Part shown: positions 37,164 to 44,937 of the stretch, one piece after another
Layout: each line of letters starts with the position of its first letter
Numbering within the stretch: the stretch's first letter is position 1
From: Sva-07 sp963698435
Lineage (GTDB): Bacteria > Actinomycetota > Acidimicrobiia > Acidimicrobiales > Ilumatobacteraceae
DNA length: 64,000 nt
Direction: 5' to 3'
NCBI GenBank assembly: GCA_963698435.1
Contig: CAVOQV010000020.1
Span: 208,624-272,623, forward strand
The notes under the pieces: model-generated
The model's input: the letters and a program-made list of their open reading frames with translations, nothing else
Databases searched by the model: none
Told to the model about the DNA's origin: nothing
Program-made: the position numbers and the translations under genes

Positions 37164-37970
37164 TCAGGAACCGGACGGGTTCCATGACTCGGTGTGGTCG
37201 AGTTCGGGGCCGAGAAGCTGGGCGCCGAGCTCGCGGAACATCTCGACGTCGCCACTGGAGACGAATCGGTGCCGGCCGACGCGGTCGTTTTCGCGCAACA
37301 GGCCGAGCGTGCCGAGGCGATCCATCACGGCGAAGGCGGTCTCGTCGGCGGAGCTCACCAGCGTGACGTGCGAACCCATCACGTCGCTGATCGTTCGGGC
37401 CAGGAACGGATAGTGCGTGCAGCCGAGCAGCAGGGCGTCGACCTCGGCGTCGCGGATCGGTGCCAGCAGCCGCTCCGCGAGCACCGTCACCTCGTCGCCC
37501 GTCGTCTGGCCCCGCTCGACGAACTCGACGAAGCCGGGACACGCTGCACTGGTCAGCGTGACCGGTGCTCCGGTGTCGATGACGGCGCGGACGTAGGCGC
37601 CCGACGCCATCGTTCCGACGGTTCCGATCACCCCGACCCGGCCGGTCGTGGTCGTGGTCACCAGCGCTCGCGCACCCGGCCCGATGACGTCGATCACCGG
37701 GACCGGGAGCTCGAGCCGCAGGTCGTCGAGTCCTGCGGCTGTTGCCGTGTTGCACGCAACGACGATCGCCTTCGCGTCGAAGTCCTTGACCAGACTCCAT
37801 GCGAGTTCGTGCGCGTAGCCGCGCACGTCGCCGAGCGGCTTCGAACCGTAGGGATAGCGGCCCGTGTCGCCGATGTAGACGAGGTCCTCGGCCGGCAGCA
37901 GGTCGATCAATGCCCGGGCGACGGTCAGGCCGCCGAATCCCGAGTCGAACATCCCGATGGGCCGATCCAC
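37164..37970 (-). CDS. murI: glutamate racemase
   Basis: 268 residues. MurI makes D-glutamate for peptidoglycan. Motifs include PIGMFDSGFGGLTVARAL near the start, VYIGDTGRYPYGSKP, IVVACNTATAAGLDDLR with the first catalytic Cys, and LLLGCTHYPFLARTI with the second. The annotated start is a GTG that gives MDRPIGMFD; an internal ATG six codons later is also possible. It leads the murI-rph-rdgB set and is preceded by a strong hairpin that ends the fasciclin gene. Confidence 0.95.
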   Translation of the reverse strand: MDRPIGMFDSGFGGLTVARALIDLLPAEDLVYIGDTGRYPYGSKPLGDVRGYAHELAWSLVKDFDAKAIVVACNTATAAGLDDLRLELPVPVIDVIGPGARALVTTTTTGRVGVIGTVGTMASGAYVRAVIDTGAPVTLTSAACPGFVEFVERGQTTGDEVTVLAERLLAPIRDAEVDALLLGCTHYPFLARTISDVMGSHVTLVSSADETAFAVMDRLGTLGLLRENDRVGRHRFVSSGDVEMFRELGAQLLGPELDHTESWNPSGS

Positions 37971-37991
37971 GGTAGCGAAGCCTATTGCCCA

Positions 37992-38020
37992 GCTGGCTCC
38001 CCGAGCCCCGGGGAACCAGC
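37992..38020 (-). terminator. hairpin terminator downstream of the fasciclin gene
   Basis: Twelve-base arms with one mismatch (GCTGGCTCCCCG and CGGGGAACCAGC) and a five-base loop. On the minus strand it follows the fasciclin stop by ten bases and precedes murI by about 20. No T-tract. Confidence 0.55.
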
Positions 38021-38030
38021 CGAGGTTCGG

Positions 38031-39389
38031 TCAGTTCGTGGGCACCTCGAGCACCTCGGTGATCACATGGAGGAACCCGTTCGAGGTGGTCTGGTCGAAT
38101 TCACCGTCGACGAACGTTGCGCCATCGGCGCCGATCGTCCCGGCGGTTGCGTCCACCGGCTGATCGCCCCCCGACTCGACCGGCACTCCGCCGGGCAGCG
38201 CGAGCGCCTCGTCCTTCGTGAGCGCCGGATCGACTGTGCTGATGTGCGCAAGCGCCACCTGCACGTCTTCGCCACCCGTGTACCGCGTGAATGCGTCGTT
38301 GTTCGGCGCGAACACCGTCACCGGCCCCGGACCCTCGAGCAGGTCCTGCACCGATGAATCCGGGAGACCGAGCACGAAGTCCTCGAACGCCTGCAACTCG
38401 GGATCCGCGACGATGAACTCCCACGCCGAATCCGTCACCGGCACCAACGTCGTCGTCGATCCGGTCGTGGTCGTCGACTCGGCGACGGTGGTGGTCGTGG
38501 TCTCGGCCACCGTCGTCGTTGTGGTTTCCTCGATCGTGGTCGACGTGGTGGTCGTCTCGACCGGCCGGATGCTGGAGAGCTGGCACGTGACCGTGTCGCC
38601 GGCCAGGAACTGGTAGTTCGGGAACGAGTAGTTGGCGATCTGGTCGGCCTCCGCGTCGGGAACGTCGACCTCGACCGCCATCGAAACGGCGCTGTCCTGG
38701 GCATCGGGACGAGCGAGCACACAGTCGACGATCGGTCCCGGCGGGGTCCATCCCGCGGGAATCTGCTGAGCGATCGAGACCGTGGCGGCCCACGTGATCG
38801 GATCGGAGTCGACGCCGGCCGGTTCCCACTCGAACTCGACTCGTCCGTCGGAGCCCGTGTTACCACCGGCGATCTCGCCCGGGACGGCGTCGGCGGGCTG
38901 GATCCAGGTGTAGTCCGACGGCGCTTCCGGCGGGCCGGTGACCTCGACGATGAATCCGGTGTCGAGGGCTTCGCCGGTCTCATCGGTCACCTCGAGCACC
39001 AGCAAGCTGGACTCCGCCGTCGCAGCCGGGTCATCGTCGTCTCCACCGAGGAACAGCCAGGCGATGACACCGGCGATGGCGGCCAGGGCGACGAGCGCCG
39101 CGATCAGCGGCCCAGGCTTCTTGTACCACGGCGTGGGCGGCTGGTTGCCGGCCGGGCCACCGAAACCGGTCGGCGGCGGCGTGTCGCCCGGTGGAGTACC
39201 ACCAGGGGCATCGGTCGCCGGCATCAGCGTGGTCGCCTCTGCAGCCGTCGCAGGTCCGTCAGGCAGTGTGGGCACTCCGTCAGGCAGGGTCGGGGCTCCG
39301 TCCGGCGGCATCGCCGGGCCGGGTGACGGCGGAGTCGACGGGGGAGGCGGGGCGGGGGGCACCGATCCGGGAACATTCGGGTCACTCAT
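38031..39389 (-). CDS. fasciclin-domain surface protein with Pro-rich cytoplasmic tail
   Basis: 452 residues. The N-terminus is Pro/Gly-rich with near-repeats GAPTLPDG, GVPTLPDG and no signal peptide; a single membrane helix follows near 95-115 (GPLIAALVALAAIAGVIAWLFLGG). Outside come a beta domain (SLLVLEVTDETGEALDTG, QIPAGWTPPGPIVDCVLARP), a Thr-rich linker (ETTTTTVAETTTTTVAEST) and a C-terminal fasciclin-like domain (FAPNNDAFTRY, SNGFLHVITEVLEVPTN). Fasciclin domains mediate adhesion. Type II orientation is inferred. Alternative: a regulator-linked membrane protein whose Pro-rich tail binds cytoplasmic partners. Confidence 0.75.
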   Translation of the reverse strand: MSDPNVPGSVPPAPPPPSTPPSPGPAMPPDGAPTLPDGVPTLPDGPATAAEATTLMPATDAPGGTPPGDTPPPTGFGGPAGNQPPTPWYKKPGPLIAALVALAAIAGVIAWLFLGGDDDDPAATAESSLLVLEVTDETGEALDTGFIVEVTGPPEAPSDYTWIQPADAVPGEIAGGNTGSDGRVEFEWEPAGVDSDPITWAATVSIAQQIPAGWTPPGPIVDCVLARPDAQDSAVSMAVEVDVPDAEADQIANYSFPNYQFLAGDTVTCQLSSIRPVETTTTSTTIEETTTTTVAETTTTTVAESTTTTGSTTTLVPVTDSAWEFIVADPELQAFEDFVLGLPDSSVQDLLEGPGPVTVFAPNNDAFTRYTGGEDVQVALAHISTVDPALTKDEALALPGGVPVESGGDQPVDATAGTIGADGATFVDGEFDQTTSNGFLHVITEVLEVPTN

Positions 39390-39494
39390 CGTTCCAGTGT
39401 CGCAGATGCCGACGGCTCAAGGTCGGACCTCCCCGGTTCGCCCACCGCACAGTGCGGGTCTCGCCGCCGGAGTGGCGCCTGGCATGATCTCGGG

Positions 39495-40376
39495 ATGCCC
39501 ACGATTCCCGTCAACGACATCGAGATCTGCTACGAGAGCTTCGGCGACCCCGACGCCCCACCGCTGCTGCTGGTGATGGGCCTGGGCGCACAGATGACGC
39601 TGTGGTCACCGGGATTCGTGTCCGAACTGCTCGATCGCGGATTCCGGGTGATCCGCTTCGACAACCGCGACGCCGGCCTGTCGACGAAGACCGCCGGGCC
39701 ACCACCGGACGTGATGGCGATGTACGCCGCCTTCGCCGCAGGACGACCCATCGAGGCGCCGTACACCCTGTCGCTGCTCGCCGCCGACGCCGTCGGCCTG
39801 CTCGACGCCCTCGAGATTCCCGCCGCGCACATCGTCGGCGCGTCGATGGGCGGGATGATCGTGCAGACCATCGCCATCGAGCATCCGGATCGGGTGCTCT
39901 CGCTCACCAGCATCATGTCGACGACCGGCCACACGGAGGTCGGCCAGCCAGACCCAGAAGCGATGATGGCACTGCTGTCCCCCGCCCCGGAGGGCCGAGC
40001 AGCCGCGATCGAGGCGAGCATCAACACCTCCCGACTGATCTCTGGCGACCTCTTCGACGAGGTCGAGTCGCGGCGCCTCGCCACCGAATCGTACGACCGC
40101 TGCTTCCACCCCGCCGGCACGATGTTCCAGATCGCCGCGATCGCGGCGAGCGGCGACCGCACCGAGGGGCTGCAGCAACTCGACGTCCCGACATTGGTCG
40201 TCCACGGACGTCAGGATCCCTTGGTCACCCTCTCCGGGGGCGAGGCGACCGCAACGGCCGTGCCGGGCGCAGACCTCTTGGTGTTCGGCCAGATGGGTCA
40301 CGACCTGCCGCGCCGGTACTGGCCGCAGATGGCAGACGCCATCTTCAACATCGCCGCACGAGGCGAAGGACTCTGA
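39495..40376 (+). CDS. alpha/beta-hydrolase fold protein
   Basis: 293 residues. The nucleophile elbow is GASMGGMIVQTIA (GxSxG), the catalytic Asp is likely in VHGRQDPLV and His in GQMGHDLPRRYW. The oxyanion region reads LLLVMGLGAQMTLWSP, the pattern of esterase, epoxide-hydrolase and dienelactone-hydrolase-like families. FDNRDAGLSTK is typical of the short-chain hydrolases found in actinobacterial degradation clusters. It starts a probable operon with a second hydrolase (starts three bases after its stop). The substrate is unknown. Cytoplasmic, no signal peptide. Confidence 0.8.
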   Translation: MPTIPVNDIEICYESFGDPDAPPLLLVMGLGAQMTLWSPGFVSELLDRGFRVIRFDNRDAGLSTKTAGPPPDVMAMYAAFAAGRPIEAPYTLSLLAADAVGLLDALEIPAAHIVGASMGGMIVQTIAIEHPDRVLSLTSIMSTTGHTEVGQPDPEAMMALLSPAPEGRAAAIEASINTSRLISGDLFDEVESRRLATESYDRCFHPAGTMFQIAAIAASGDRTEGLQQLDVPTLVVHGRQDPLVTLSGGEATATAVPGADLLVFGQMGHDLPRRYWPQMADAIFNIAARGEGL

Positions 40377-40378
40377 CC

Positions 40379-41407
40379 GTGCCGGACATCGCCGAGGATC
40401 GGCGGCTCGACCCTCGGGTGAAGTGGGCCTTGCGCAACGTGCCGGTGACCGAGCTGGCCGACGTCGACAGTCGGGAGCGCCTGGTCGCCATCTCCAACAG
40501 CCCGAAGGCGATTGCGCTGCGTGACCGGGTCGAAGCGCTCTACGACACCCTCGACACCGAAGAGGTGGCTTCGTCGGACGGGCTGACGATCACGACACAC
40601 GATGTGGTGTCGACGCCTGACGGGAACACGATCAAGATCCGTTTCGTCCGACCGGAATCCGACGAACCGCTTCCCTGCGTCTACTACATCCACGGCGGCG
40701 GGATGCAGAACGGCTCCGCCTTCGGGGCGATGTACCGGGTGTGGGCGCGCGTGCTCGCTGCGCAGGGACTCGCCGTTGCCATGGTCGACTTCCGCAACTG
40801 CCTGACGCCGTCGTCGGTTCCCGAGGTCGAGCCGTTTCCAGCCGGCCTGAACGACTGCGTCTCGGGCCTGAAGTGGCTGGTGACACAAGCCGGCGACCTC
40901 GGTGTGGATGCCGGTCGGGTCGTCGTTGCCGGCGAGTCGGGCGGCGGCAACTTGACGTTGGCAACCGGCATGCAGCTGCTCCGCGACGGTGACATCGGCC
41001 TGATCAGCGGGCTCTACGCGCTGTGCCCGTACATCGCCGGTCGCTGGCCGCAGGATCGATTCCCGTCGTCGATCGAGAACGAGGGCATCCTGCTCAACCT
41101 GCACCACAACCGCGGGGCGATCGCGTACGGCATCGAGCACTTCGATGCGGAGAACCCGCTGGCATGGCCGTCGTTTGCCACGATCGACGACGTCGCCGGG
41201 TTGCCACCGACGTTCATCAGCGTCAACGAGGCCGACCCGCTGCGCGACGAGGGAGTCGACTTCTACCGTTTGTTGCTCGACGCGGGAGTCTCCGCACAGT
41301 GCCGGATGGTGATGGGCACCAGCCACGGCATGGATGTGTTCACCGCCGTCCTCCCCGATGTCAGCCGCGAGACCGCCGCGAGCATCGCCCGTTTCGCGCG
41401 CGATTGA
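40379..41407 (+). CDS. alpha/beta-hydrolase of the hormone-sensitive lipase type
   Basis: 342 residues from GTG 40379, two bases after the previous stop. The HGGG oxyanion motif is in VYYIHGGGMQNGS and the nucleophile in VVVAGESGGGNLTLA (GESGG), both diagnostic of hormone-sensitive-lipase/plant carboxylesterase enzymes. The acid and base are probably in VNEADPLRDEG and GTSHGMDVF. It should cleave ester bonds of small acyl compounds. Paired with another hydrolase upstream and an ornithine-cyclodeaminase homologue downstream, which may indicate a small catabolic unit, but the gene set does not identify a pathway. Confidence 0.85.
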   Translation: MPDIAEDRRLDPRVKWALRNVPVTELADVDSRERLVAISNSPKAIALRDRVEALYDTLDTEEVASSDGLTITTHDVVSTPDGNTIKIRFVRPESDEPLPCVYYIHGGGMQNGSAFGAMYRVWARVLAAQGLAVAMVDFRNCLTPSSVPEVEPFPAGLNDCVSGLKWLVTQAGDLGVDAGRVVVAGESGGGNLTLATGMQLLRDGDIGLISGLYALCPYIAGRWPQDRFPSSIENEGILLNLHHNRGAIAYGIEHFDAENPLAWPSFATIDDVAGLPPTFISVNEADPLRDEGVDFYRLLLDAGVSAQCRMVMGTSHGMDVFTAVLPDVSRETAASIARFARD

Positions 41408-41454
41408 CCCACCCGAGGCGGGAGCCCACCGAGACGGCACATTCGAGGTGGCTC

Positions 41455-41460
41455 TAGGGT
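41455..41460 (+). promoter_or_regulatory. -10 hexamer TAGGGT of the 41468 gene
   Basis: TAGGGT ends seven bases before ATG 41468 (and four before the alternative GTG 41465). Spacing elsewhere supports the ATG. Confidence 0.5.
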
Positions 41461-41467
41461 CCCCGTG

Positions 41468-42508
41468 ATGAAGACCAGGATTCTCGCCGGGGCCGACATC
41501 ACCCACCTCCTCGAGGTCGTCGGACGCGACGAGTTCATGGATCTGATGATCGAGCGGCTGCGTGCCCGGTTCCTGGACCACTCCACCGACGGCGTCGAGG
41601 TCCGCGCCCGGGACGGGTTCCGCTACGACAAGCCCGACCTCGGTCTGGTCGAGTGGATGCCCACCCACGAGATCGGCGGCCCCGTCGTCGTGAAGATGGT
41701 CGGCTATCACCCGGCCAATCCGGTTCAGCGAGCGCTCCCCTCGGTGATCGCGACCTCGTCGATGTGGGACACCGAAAGTGGCCACCTCATCGCCATCGCC
41801 GACGCCACGTTGCTCACGGCGGTGCGCACCGGCGCCGCGTCCGGCCTCGCCACCGAGTTGCTCGCCCGACGAGGCGAGGTCACCGTCGGCTTGGCCGGAC
41901 TCGGTGCCCAGGCCGTGACGCAGCTGCACGCGATCAGCCGCGTGCGCAAGATCGACCACGTGATCGGGTTCGACAACGACTCCGAGGTCGCCGCCTCGTT
42001 CGCCGAGCGAGTCAGCTTCCTCGACCTCGACCTCGACATCTCCAGTGGCAATCGTGGTTCGACCATTCTCGGCGAGGTGGATGTGCTCTGCACCTGCACG
42101 TCGGTCGACATCGGTGCCGGCCCGGTGATCGCCGATTGCGAGGCCCGCGACTGGCTGCACGTGAACGCGGTCGGTGCCGACTTTCCCGGCAAGCTCGAGC
42201 TGCCGTCAGCGTTCGTGAATCGTTCCTTCGTCGTACCCGACACGTTGGAGCAGTGCCTGCTCGAAGGCGAGTGCCAGCAAGTGTCGTCCGACCGCATCGG
42301 CCCCTCGCTGAGTGAGATCATGCAACGCGCCGACGAGTACGTCGACCGTCGTGACCAACTGACGGTCTTCGACTCGACCGGCTGGGCGGTCGAGGACGAT
42401 GTTGCGCTCCGACTGGCGGTCGAGCTCGCCGCCGAGCACGGGGTGGGCAGCGAGATGCAGCTCGAACGCCTGCCGCGCGATCCGTACGATCCCTACGGCG
42501 GCGTCTGA
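41468..42508 (+). CDS. ornithine cyclodeaminase/mu-crystallin family protein
   Basis: 346 residues from ATG 41468, selected by the hexamer spacing; the GTG immediately before is an alternative. NAD-binding Rossmann motif GLAGLGAQAVTQLHAI, and the family segment ADATLLTAVRTGAASGLAT in which Arg contacts the substrate. Family members convert ornithine to proline, reduce ketimines or, in siderophore clusters, work with a cysteine-synthase-like partner to make diaminopropionate. A CysM-type gene converges on it from the other strand, but orientation and 94-base gap argue against a shared operon. Function thus open; oxidoreductase on an amino acid is likely. Confidence 0.8.
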   Translation: MKTRILAGADITHLLEVVGRDEFMDLMIERLRARFLDHSTDGVEVRARDGFRYDKPDLGLVEWMPTHEIGGPVVVKMVGYHPANPVQRALPSVIATSSMWDTESGHLIAIADATLLTAVRTGAASGLATELLARRGEVTVGLAGLGAQAVTQLHAISRVRKIDHVIGFDNDSEVAASFAERVSFLDLDLDISSGNRGSTILGEVDVLCTCTSVDIGAGPVIADCEARDWLHVNAVGADFPGKLELPSAFVNRSFVVPDTLEQCLLEGECQQVSSDRIGPSLSEIMQRADEYVDRRDQLTVFDSTGWAVEDDVALRLAVELAAEHGVGSEMQLERLPRDPYDPYGGV

Positions 42509-42601
42509 GCAGCGAGCGCTGCGCCGGCCCCGTCGCTGGCCTCGTGCGCTTCGCTTCGGTTCGACGAGATCACAACACAACGGCTGCCTCGTCGGCGCCG
42601 A

Positions 42602-43615
42602 TCAGAAGTAGATGATCTCTTCGGCCTTGGCTTCGGCGGCGTCGAGGTCGTCCGTGTACGCACCGGTCGACAGGTACTTCCAACCGCCGTCGCACACGAT
42701 GAACACGATCGTCGCCGGTCCATGGACGTCGGTATCGATCTGGCTGGCGACCTTCGCAGCACCGGCCAGTGCGGCCCCGGCGGATATGCCCGAGAAGATG
42801 CCGCACTCGTGGACGAGTCGACGGGTCCACTCGATCGACTCGCGAGGACGGACGACGCGCTTGCGGTCGAGGATGTCGAAACCGTTCCAGTTCTCGAACA
42901 CCGGCGGGATGTAGCCCTCCCCGATGTTGCGCAGACCTTCGACTCGCTCGCCGAGAGGCGGCTCGACAGCGACGATCTGGATGTCGGGGTTCTGCTCCTT
43001 GAAGAATCGGCCGGCCCCCATCAAGGTGCCGCTGGTTCCGAGCCCGGCGACGAAGTGCGTCATCTCGGGGACGTCGCGAAGGATCTCCGGACCGGTTCCT
43101 TCGTAGTGGGCGCGAGGGTTGGCGTCGTTGGCGTACTGGTACGGGAAGTACCAGTCGGGATGCTCAGCAGCGAGATCGAGTGCACGAGCCACCGCACCGT
43201 TGGAGCCTTCCTCGCCTGGCGTGAGGATCAGCTCGGCGCCGAACACTTCGAGCATTTGCCGACGCTCGATCGACACGCTCGTCGGCATCATGATCTTGAT
43301 CGGGTAACCCTTGATTCCGGCGATCGCGGCGAGAGCGATGCCGGTGTTTCCCGACGAGGGCTCGAGGATCGTCTGGCCCGGAAGCAGACGTCCCTCCTTC
43401 TCGGCGGTCTCGATCATCGACTTGGCGATGCGATCCTTGACCGACCCGAAGGGATTCTGCATCTCCATCTTGGCGAGAATGCGCACGTCGGGGTTGGGCG
43501 AGAGGTTGGACACGTCGACCATCGGCGTGTTGCCGATCATGTCGAGCACGCTGGCGTTCACGAGACCGGGAAGATGGCCGGTCATCGTGAAGTTTGGGTT
43601 CAGAGTGTTCGTCAC
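42602..43615 (-). CDS. cysM: CysM-type cysteine synthase
   Basis: 337 residues, GTG start preceded by GGGAGAA. PLP Lys in MQNPFGSVKDRIAKSMIE, phosphate-binding SSGNTGIALAAIAG, and GLGTSGTLMGAGRFFKE. The length and IFSGISAGAALAGAAKV fit the actinobacterial CysM that uses O-phosphoserine and the sulfur carrier protein CysO. The JAMM protease gene mec is upstream on the same strand, as in Mycobacterium, but no cysO lies between. Cytoplasmic. A 14-residue N-terminal extension (MTNTLNPNFTMTGH) precedes the common start; the internal ATG could also be used. Confidence 0.88.
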   Translation of the reverse strand: MTNTLNPNFTMTGHLPGLVNASVLDMIGNTPMVDVSNLSPNPDVRILAKMEMQNPFGSVKDRIAKSMIETAEKEGRLLPGQTILEPSSGNTGIALAAIAGIKGYPIKIMMPTSVSIERRQMLEVFGAELILTPGEEGSNGAVARALDLAAEHPDWYFPYQYANDANPRAHYEGTGPEILRDVPEMTHFVAGLGTSGTLMGAGRFFKEQNPDIQIVAVEPPLGERVEGLRNIGEGYIPPVFENWNGFDILDRKRVVRPRESIEWTRRLVHECGIFSGISAGAALAGAAKVASQIDTDVHGPATIVFIVCDGGWKYLSTGAYTDDLDAAEAKAEEIIYF

Positions 43616-43810
43616 AGTTCTCCCAACACCATCGACTCCGAAAGCATTCCGACTAATCCGATGGTTTCTGTCAGGAATCGTACCGCCCGGCCCGATTCGG
43701 GTCCACCTGGCTCCCCGTTCGTGCGAGCACGATCGTCAGCGCGTGCGTTGTCGCTCGCCCGAACCTCGAGGCACTCGAACTCGAACCGCGACCGCCACCG
43801 GCGTCGCCGG

Positions 43811-44227
43811 TCAGACGATCGCGACGGGCTCTTCGACGATCTGGCCGTCGACGATGCGGTAGCTGCGCGCTTCGGGCGCCTCGCGCTTGAGGCTGATGAT
43901 CACGTAGTGCCACGACGGGTCGGGAGCGGCCGCCACGTCAGTCGGGCTCGGGTACGGCTCGGAGTGCGTGTGGCTGTGCACGACACCATTGATCTCGAAG
44001 TCGCGGTCATCGGCGTCGCGTTCGGAGCGCAGATGATCCATCGGGTCGATCGTGTAGACACGCGCGGACTCCGCGACGTTCGCACACGGGTAGAAGATCG
44101 GTGCCCGATCGCCCGCTCCCCCACCGGCCGCGGGAGGCCCGGCGATCAGCCCGCAGGCTTCGAGGGGGTAGGCGTCGAGTGCTGCGCCGACCATCCGTGC
44201 ATATGCCTCGCGTGAGATCTCGATCAC
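43811..44227 (-). CDS. mec: Mec-type JAMM (Mov34/MPN) metalloprotease
   Basis: 138 residues from GTG 44227. The JAMM zinc motif is complete: HSHTHSEPYPSPTD (HxH...S...D), with catalytic Glu in PLEACGLIAG. In Mycobacterium, Mec removes the C-terminal cysteine from CysO after CysM has built it there. Here mec lies 195 bases before cysM on the same strand. The start is chosen because a minus-strand TATCGT ends exactly seven bases before GTG 44227; a longer frame would add seven residues. Confidence 0.85.
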   Translation of the reverse strand: MIEISREAYARMVGAALDAYPLEACGLIAGPPAAGGGAGDRAPIFYPCANVAESARVYTIDPMDHLRSERDADDRDFEINGVVHSHTHSEPYPSPTDVAAAPDPSWHYVIISLKREAPEARSYRIVDGQIVEEPVAIV

Positions 44228-44234
44228 TGCGACG

Positions 44235-44240
44235 ACGATA
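44235..44240 (-). promoter_or_regulatory. -10 hexamer TATCGT of mec
   Basis: Minus-strand TATCGT ends seven bases before the GTG start of mec, so the mRNA is probably leaderless. Confidence 0.45.
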
Positions 44241-44412
44241 CGGGCCAACGGGACGAGGCACTCAGCGTGGACGAGGTGTCCGACACCGGCACGATCCGCT
44301 CCCGTGCCCCTCCGAACGGGGTGATGCCGTGGAGCATCAGGATCGGCGGGGCCGCCCGGTCCGGCACGGCTCGTCTCGGTAGGGTTGCGTCTCCTCCGAG
44401 AGGCACACCGAC

Positions 44413-44928
44413 ATGGCCAAGGGCAAGAAGACCAAGAAGGACAAGGGGACCGGCGACGGCACCCAGCTCATCGCGTCGTACAAGCGCGCTTATCGCGACT
44501 ACGACATCCTCGACACCTACGAGGCCGGAATGGTGCTCACCGGCAGCGAGGTCAAGAGCCTGCGAGAAGGCAACGCCCAGATCGCGGAAGGGTACGCCCG
44601 CGTGCAGCGCGGCGAGATGTGGATCGACGGAATTCACATCCCGCCGTACACCAACGCCATCGGCTTCGGCGCCCACGATCCCGACCGCCAGCGCAAACTG
44701 CTCCTCAACCGCGCCGAGATCGACAAGCTCGACCAGCGCGTCGCCCAGGGAAGCTTGACGATCGTGCCGCTCCGCCTCTACTGGAAGGGCGGTCGGGCCA
44801 AGCTCGAGCTCGGACTCGCGAAGGGCCGCACCAAGGGCGACAAGCGCCAGCACATGGCCGAGCGCGACGCCGACCGCGAGATCCAGACCGAGTTCAACCG
44901 GGCCAACAAGTACGGCGACGCCCGCTAG
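44413..44928 (+). CDS. smpB: SsrA-binding protein SmpB
   Basis: 171 residues. SmpB delivers alanyl-tmRNA to stalled ribosomes. Seen are YDILDTYEAGMVLTGSEVKSLREG, EGYARVQRGEMWIDGIHIPPY, LTIVPLRLYWKGGRAKLELGLAKG and the basic C-terminal helix KGDKRQHMAERDADREI that enters the mRNA channel. A Lys-rich leader (MAKGKKTKKDKGTG) is added at the start. The RBS is weak (GAGAGG), about 13 bases before the ATG. The tmRNA gene is in the same window about 9 kb away. It is convergent with the subtilase, nine bases apart. Confidence 0.95.
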   Translation: MAKGKKTKKDKGTGDGTQLIASYKRAYRDYDILDTYEAGMVLTGSEVKSLREGNAQIAEGYARVQRGEMWIDGIHIPPYTNAIGFGAHDPDRQRKLLLNRAEIDKLDQRVAQGSLTIVPLRLYWKGGRAKLELGLAKGRTKGDKRQHMAERDADREIQTEFNRANKYGDAR

Positions 44929-44937
44929 CACGTCGCG

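Noticed and set aside
41468..43615. Siderophore diaminopropionate pair (SbnA/SbnB-like)
   Set aside because: The two genes converge, and the cysteine synthase pairs with mec, so a CysM role fits better.
43671..43913. Possible cysO between mec and cysM
   Set aside because: The frame overlaps mec, lacks a ubiquitin-like pattern and does not end in GG.
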